A DNA stretch of 8,999 nt, taken from Cyanobacteria bacterium M_surface_7_m2_037. Lineage in GTDB: Bacteria; Cyanobacteriota; Cyanobacteriia; PCC-6307; Cyanobiaceae. The notes beneath the pieces were generated by a model, which saw only the letters and a program-made list of their open reading frames with translations, was not told the origin of the DNA and ran no database searches. The DNA lies in NCBI GenBank assembly GCA_016882585.1, contig VGPP01000068.1, forward strand, positions 1 to 8,999, in the 5' to 3' direction. The position numbers and the translations under genes were made by a program. Below are positions 6,152 through 8,999 of the stretch, in pieces; positions within the stretch are counted from its first letter, which is position 1, and the number at the start of each line of letters is the position of its first letter.

Positions 6152-8407
6152 GTGAATCAGTCTCATTACCAAGTTCGCAGCAGCCTGCCAGGAAGAGTAA
6201 GGATTTACTGCGATCAGCTGATCGAATCGGACGTTCTTAGGCACCATTGCATTATTACACTTACCCGATGCCATTGGCTCAAAGACTTTAGGATCAACCG
6301 AATCAGCGGAGACCTGATTATTCATTATCCAAGGCATAGAACCGACGATATTGATGATCTTCTTGATGACTGTCTAACGCTTCCCAGCGTTGACAATGAA
6401 CTTCATCTTGCACTGACCCAACTCAGAATTGAAAAGTGGAATACGAAATTATCTCACAGCTCAGCCCTTAGGAATGGAATCTTCGTAGGCTGCCTTCTCG
6501 TTGCAGAGATTCTGCTACCCATCCCGATCACGTTGATCGCTCTAGGGGCGGCAGTTTCACTGGTACCAGCGGCCAAAGAAATCAAAGAACATTGGAACGA
6601 GCTTCGAAAGCTGTCACCCAAGCTTCTTGAATTAACGTTCACAAGCATCCTCATCGCAGATGGACATGCTGGAGAAGCTTTACTTGAAACCGGCCTTGGA
6701 GAGGCAAGCACAGTTACCGAAGAACTAACGAAAAGCGAGAGTGAACCAAAAGAGCGATCTCAAGAATTCGTCGATCACATCCGCAACATTGTGAGCATTC
6801 AAATCAATGGCCATAATGGTGATGACGACGATGAGCTACCAGAAGTCAAAGAAGGCGACCTCTACCCTGCAAAAACCCAATCACACATATTCCTGAACAG
6901 CACACTGGTCAAAGGCGAAATCATTATCATCAGCAGAATTGTTGATGGCGATTGGCGGCCACTCAGAAAAAAAGCCGGAGACTCGATCAGTGCTGGCTCA
7001 ATGATTATCAAAGGCTCAGGCATCCTAAGAGTCGACGATCCCATTGAGTACCACGATGCCTACATGGGCATCATTCAGACGAAGGCCACTGAACTCGCAG
7101 CGACAAAAGTTGACAAGAATCTCGAACGGTACAACGACATTGCAATCCCCCTACTCCTTGGCGCCGGCGGGCTAACCATGCTCTTCGGAACATTTGAACG
7201 ATCCCTTGGGATTCTTCAACTTGATCCTGTCAACGCCTGGACAGCAAGCAATATCAGCTCAAAACTGACAGCCATCTACACCCTTGGGCTCCAAGGAGTG
7301 CATATCAATGCACCCGATTCTCTCTATACATTAAGCAAAGTCAAGCATCTTGTCATCAGTGGCAGCTGCCTCAACCGTCTGGGTGGCATCAAAGTTCGCG
7401 AACATCTCGCCCCAACACACAAACAGCGCCGTGGCGAACTCCTGCGGATCCTGGCGGGCCTACAGAATCACTTACTCGAAGCCAACGAAGTCCGAATCTG
7501 GTCAGATCAGCTTGGACATTTATCACGCCCCCTCAGGGTTGCCCATGTTGACTTGAACCATCTCGCAGAGGAAGGCTGGATCATCACACTGGATGATGGC
7601 AGAGAGATTTGCCTGAAAGAGCAAAAAGATCCCCCTGAGTTCATCGCTTATACCGACCTAGATCCCATTGAGTTCTGGGAGAATAACGAGCTCATTGGCT
7701 ATGTCGAACTCATTTCCAAACCAGGGGATGAGTGGATTGGTGTTTGCCAAGCTCTCCAGGATCTAGGGATCAGCATTCATGTAGTGGGCAGAAAATGCAC
7801 ATCACGCATGACCGAATTATTCGAACCACTTGGCATCAGACATGAAGAAAATCTGCACGGCAACTTTGACGCTTTCGATCGCATCGAGCTTGTGCGTGAC
7901 CTCCAAAAAACTGGAGAAGGCGTTGCTTATCTTGGCTATATTTTAGATGATCTACCTGCGCTAACCCGCGCAGACGTCTCTCTGTGCTTAGATGTTGATG
8001 CTGACAGCACAATTACCGGGAGCATCTGCGATATCACCCTCGGAGCTGATGTCCACTGGCTACCTCGCATCGTCCAGCTCGGTCGAAACATAGAAAAAAC
8101 GGCCACAAGCAACTTTTCACTCATTGCAGGATCAAGGCTGTTGGCGGCAGTGGGTGCAACATCAGCAGCCATCAACCCTCTGACCACCGTTCTTCTATCC
8201 AATATTCCAATCTTTTTAGCAGAGCTTAGGAATCTAATGGCCATGAAATCTCATGGCGTCTATGAGTCTCATCACACAAAAAGCCGTACCACCTCGCCTC
8301 TACCGATGAGGCATCCATCCTGCCGCGTTCTAACGACTGGGCTGAGCCAGAACAAGTCTTCTGGCAGCACAACCAAAAAGCCCAAGCGAAAAACGCCTCG
8401 GCCATAA
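6152..8407 (+). CDS. P1B-type ATPase-like pseudoenzyme with N-terminal basic HMA-like domain
   Basis: A 751-residue membrane protein (GTG start, AAGG 6 bases upstream, 24 bases after the exchanger stop). Residues 5-75 form an HMA-like domain without CxxC, with a basic LPGRVRIY strand. Hydrophobic segments follow at about 109-140, then an actuator-like region (about 210-295), helices at about 330-350, N/P-like regions (395-640) and C-terminal helices at about 657-690. The P1B order is intact, but the catalytic motifs are not: DKTGT is SGSCL (403-407), TGES is DGDW (265-268), the CPC position reads PVN (359-361), TGD is VGR (545-547), GDGINDAPA is GYILDDLPA (595-603), and the nucleotide-binding HP is absent. 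Retained scaffold includes VKEGD, PALTRADV and the AGS/LRV strand. It cannot form the aspartyl-phosphate of P-type pumps, so ATP-driven transport is unlikely. The long open frame argues against decay. A regulatory or scaffolding role with the exchanger is inference. The C-terminal ~41 residues may be out of frame (see the alternative tail). Confidence 0.8.
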   Translation: MNQSHYQVRSSLPGRVRIYCDQLIESDVLRHHCIITLTRCHWLKDFRINRISGDLIIHYPRHRTDDIDDLLDDCLTLPSVDNELHLALTQLRIEKWNTKLSHSSALRNGIFVGCLLVAEILLPIPITLIALGAAVSLVPAAKEIKEHWNELRKLSPKLLELTFTSILIADGHAGEALLETGLGEASTVTEELTKSESEPKERSQEFVDHIRNIVSIQINGHNGDDDDELPEVKEGDLYPAKTQSHIFLNSTLVKGEIIIISRIVDGDWRPLRKKAGDSISAGSMIIKGSGILRVDDPIEYHDAYMGIIQTKATELAATKVDKNLERYNDIAIPLLLGAGGLTMLFGTFERSLGILQLDPVNAWTASNISSKLTAIYTLGLQGVHINAPDSLYTLSKVKHLVISGSCLNRLGGIKVREHLAPTHKQRRGELLRILAGLQNHLLEANEVRIWSDQLGHLSRPLRVAHVDLNHLAEEGWIITLDDGREICLKEQKDPPEFIAYTDLDPIEFWENNELIGYVELISKPGDEWIGVCQALQDLGISIHVVGRKCTSRMTELFEPLGIRHEENLHGNFDAFDRIELVRDLQKTGEGVAYLGYILDDLPALTRADVSLCLDVDADSTITGSICDITLGADVHWLPRIVQLGRNIEKTATSNFSLIAGSRLLAAVGATSAAINPLTTVLLSNIPIFLAELRNLMAMKSHGVYESHHTKSRTTSPLPMRHPSCRVLTTGLSQNKSSGSTTKKPKRKTPRP

Positions 8408-8430
8408 CCAGCACTGCAGTGATGCCATGA
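8266..8430 (+). other. Alternative C-terminal tail of the pseudo-ATPase in the -1 frame
   Basis: After the last membrane segment, the zero-frame tail (residues 711-751) contains no A, D, E, F, I, W or Y and is rich in K, R, S, T and P, as off-frame translation often is. The -1 frame is open from 8266 (after a TGA at 8263-8265) to TGA 8428-8430. Entered at the A5 run 8278-8282, it reads KKPYHLASTDEASILPRSND, then WAEPEQVFWQHNQKAQAKN and a short end, with ordinary composition. One extra A in the run would join the frames. It could be a sequencing error, a recent indel or ribosomal slippage. A genuine basic disordered tail in the zero frame remains possible. Confidence 0.4.
8412..8421. repeat. 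10-bp perfect palindrome between the convergent genes
   Basis: CACTGCAGTG is self-complementary. It lies just after the pseudo-ATPase stop at 8407 and within the alternative -1 tail. It has no loop and no T-tract, so a terminator role is not supported. The rest of the 52-base gap up to 8459 shows no convincing hairpin in either direction. Confidence 0.35.
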
Positions 8431-8459
8431 ATCAATAATTGCTGCCCTGGCAAGGATCA

Positions 8460-8999
8460 TTACTCAGGCATTACAGCCGAATCAGATCGCCTTGGATCTG
8501 CATAGCCATAGGTTTTAATAAGGTTTCCGAAGTTTTGCCTCGAGTGAGCATCAACATGAACCTCTACGGAATTAGCTGAACCCATCGAGGGGGCCAACCT
8601 GATGGTGTGCCCCTGACGCTCGAGCAACCGGATCGTGTCGGGGCTGATCCCCTGCTCCACGCTGATGTGATCCGGCCAAAGCTGGCTGTGGATCCGTGGT
8701 GCCGCCACAGCTGATGCCAGATTCAAGCCATGCACCAAGCGGTTAAGCAACACCTGCAGCACCGTGGTGATGATGCGGCTGCCACCGGGGCTGCCGGTGG
8801 CCAGCCATGGTGAGTCATCCGGGCGGAACACGAGGGTCGGCGTCATCGAACTGAGGGGACGGCGGCCTGGTGCAATGGCGTTCTGGCTGCCCTGGCGCAA
8901 GCCGTACGCATTCGGGGCACCGGGTTTCGCGGTGAAGTCGTCCATCTCGTTGTTGAGCAGGAAGCCCGCTCCCGGCACCGTGATGCCATTGCCGTAGGC
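8460..8999 (-). CDS. ggt: Gamma-glutamyltransferase, C-terminal (small-subunit) part
   Basis: This is the last ~180 residues of a gamma-glutamyltransferase/glutathione hydrolase, normally a secreted or periplasmic N-terminal-nucleophile enzyme that cleaves or transfers the gamma-glutamyl group of glutathione. The frame runs in from the right edge (first codons read AYGNGITVPGAGFLLNNEMD) and stops with TAA at 8460-8462. Substrate-site motifs known from the E. coli enzyme are intact: NNEMDDF (Asp that holds the glutamyl amino group), PLSSMTPT (paired Ser) and GSPGGSRIITTVLQ (Gly-Gly oxyanion hole). The end, MGSANSVEV to GYADPRR, is also typical. The autoprocessing threonine lies about 30 residues upstream, outside the window. 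The gene is convergent with the pseudo-ATPase. Its last ~120 bases are low in GC (about 44%), while the rest is near 67%, though the protein family signature continues across the step. Confidence 0.95.
   Translation of the reverse strand, partial: AYGNGITVPGAGFLLNNEMDDFTAKPGAPNAYGLRQGSQNAIAPGRRPLSSMTPTLVFRPDDSPWLATGSPGGSRIITTVLQVLLNRLVHGLNLASAVAAPRIHSQLWPDHISVEQGISPDTIRLLERQGHTIRLAPSMGSANSVEVHVDAHSRQNFGNLIKTYGYADPRRSDSAVMPE

Larger units (their letters stand above)
4928..8580. other. Low-GC segment holding the exchanger, the pseudo-ATPase and the 3' end of ggt
   Basis: Base counts on sampled 60-base lines show the contrast. 2401-2460 has 44 G+C and 8881-8940 has 40, while 5461-5520 and 6241-6300 each have 27. 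On the right the change is abrupt: 8461-8520 has 26, 8521-8580 has 27 and 8581-8640 has 40. On the left it is gradual, with 33 at 4861-4920 and 31-32 over the next two lines. This suggests that the two genes have a different history from their neighbours, perhaps horizontal acquisition. I found no integrase, IS end, tRNA or flanking direct repeat that would show the mechanism. Confidence 0.6.

Noticed and set aside
6152..8407. Calcyanin (ccyA)
   Set aside because: The N-terminal HMA-like domain and the calcium-type neighbour are suggestive, but there are no C-terminal glycine-zipper repeats; the rest of the protein is P-type ATPase-like.
6152..8407. Decaying P-type ATPase pseudogene
   Set aside because: No internal stop or shift occurs over about 700 codons, and hydrophobic and scaffold motifs are preserved. 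Only the extreme C-terminus is suspicious.
8408..8459. Shared terminator between the convergent genes
   Set aside because: Only a 10-bp loopless palindrome and a 4-bp TTGC/GCAA pairing are present, with no T-tract on either strand.
4928..8580. Transposon or integrative element
   Set aside because: There is no transposase, integrase, terminal inverted repeat or flanking direct repeat; only base composition suggests transfer.

Overview
The window looks like a chromosomal piece of a GC-rich unicellular cyanobacterium, probably of the Synechococcus/Cyanobium kind. The clues are a cyanobacterial-type HemL C-terminus, two HIP1 octamers (GCGATCGC, the cyanobacterial iterated palindrome), a five-gene amino-acid ABC cassette and very tight gene packing. 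The genus is an inference. No interval longer than about 55 bases is gene-free, and I see no tRNA, rRNA, CRISPR array or IS element.

Layout: (1) 1-410, the 3' end of hemL (tetrapyrrole synthesis). (2) 389-4927, a complete branched-chain/neutral amino-acid ABC importer: periplasmic binding protein, two permeases (LivH, LivM) and two ATPases (LivG, LivF). Three of its four internal junctions are 4-bp start/stop overlaps, so it is clearly one translationally coupled operon. (3) 4946-8407, two genes of visibly lower GC content: a CAX-type Ca2+/H+ exchanger and, 24 bases downstream in the same frame, a 751-residue protein with the whole layout of a P1B-type ATPase. (4) 8460-8999, the 3' end of ggt (gamma-glutamyltransferase) on the minus strand, convergent with the rest and running off the right edge.

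The most interesting object is the 751-residue protein. It starts with a basic, cysteine-motif-free HMA-like domain, and its A, P and membrane regions still align by eye with P1B ATPases. Yet every catalytic motif is replaced: DKTGT by SGSCL, TGES by DGDW, CPC by PVN, TGD by VGR, and GDGxND by GYILDD. The frame is nevertheless open throughout. This looks like a maintained P-type pseudo-ATPase paired with a cation exchanger, perhaps a regulatory, scaffolding or membrane-docking partner in calcium handling. The HMA-like domain recalls the basic HMA-like family (CoBaHMA) described from cyanobacterial calcyanins and some P-type ATPases, but that link is my inference.

Two further signals bear on this region. 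The last ~41 residues of the pseudo-ATPase look like out-of-frame translation, and a -1 shift at an A5 run gives a more protein-like tail ending at 8430. The low-GC composition also continues about 120 bases into the 3' end of ggt and then steps up sharply near 8580, suggesting that a recombination junction lies inside ggt.
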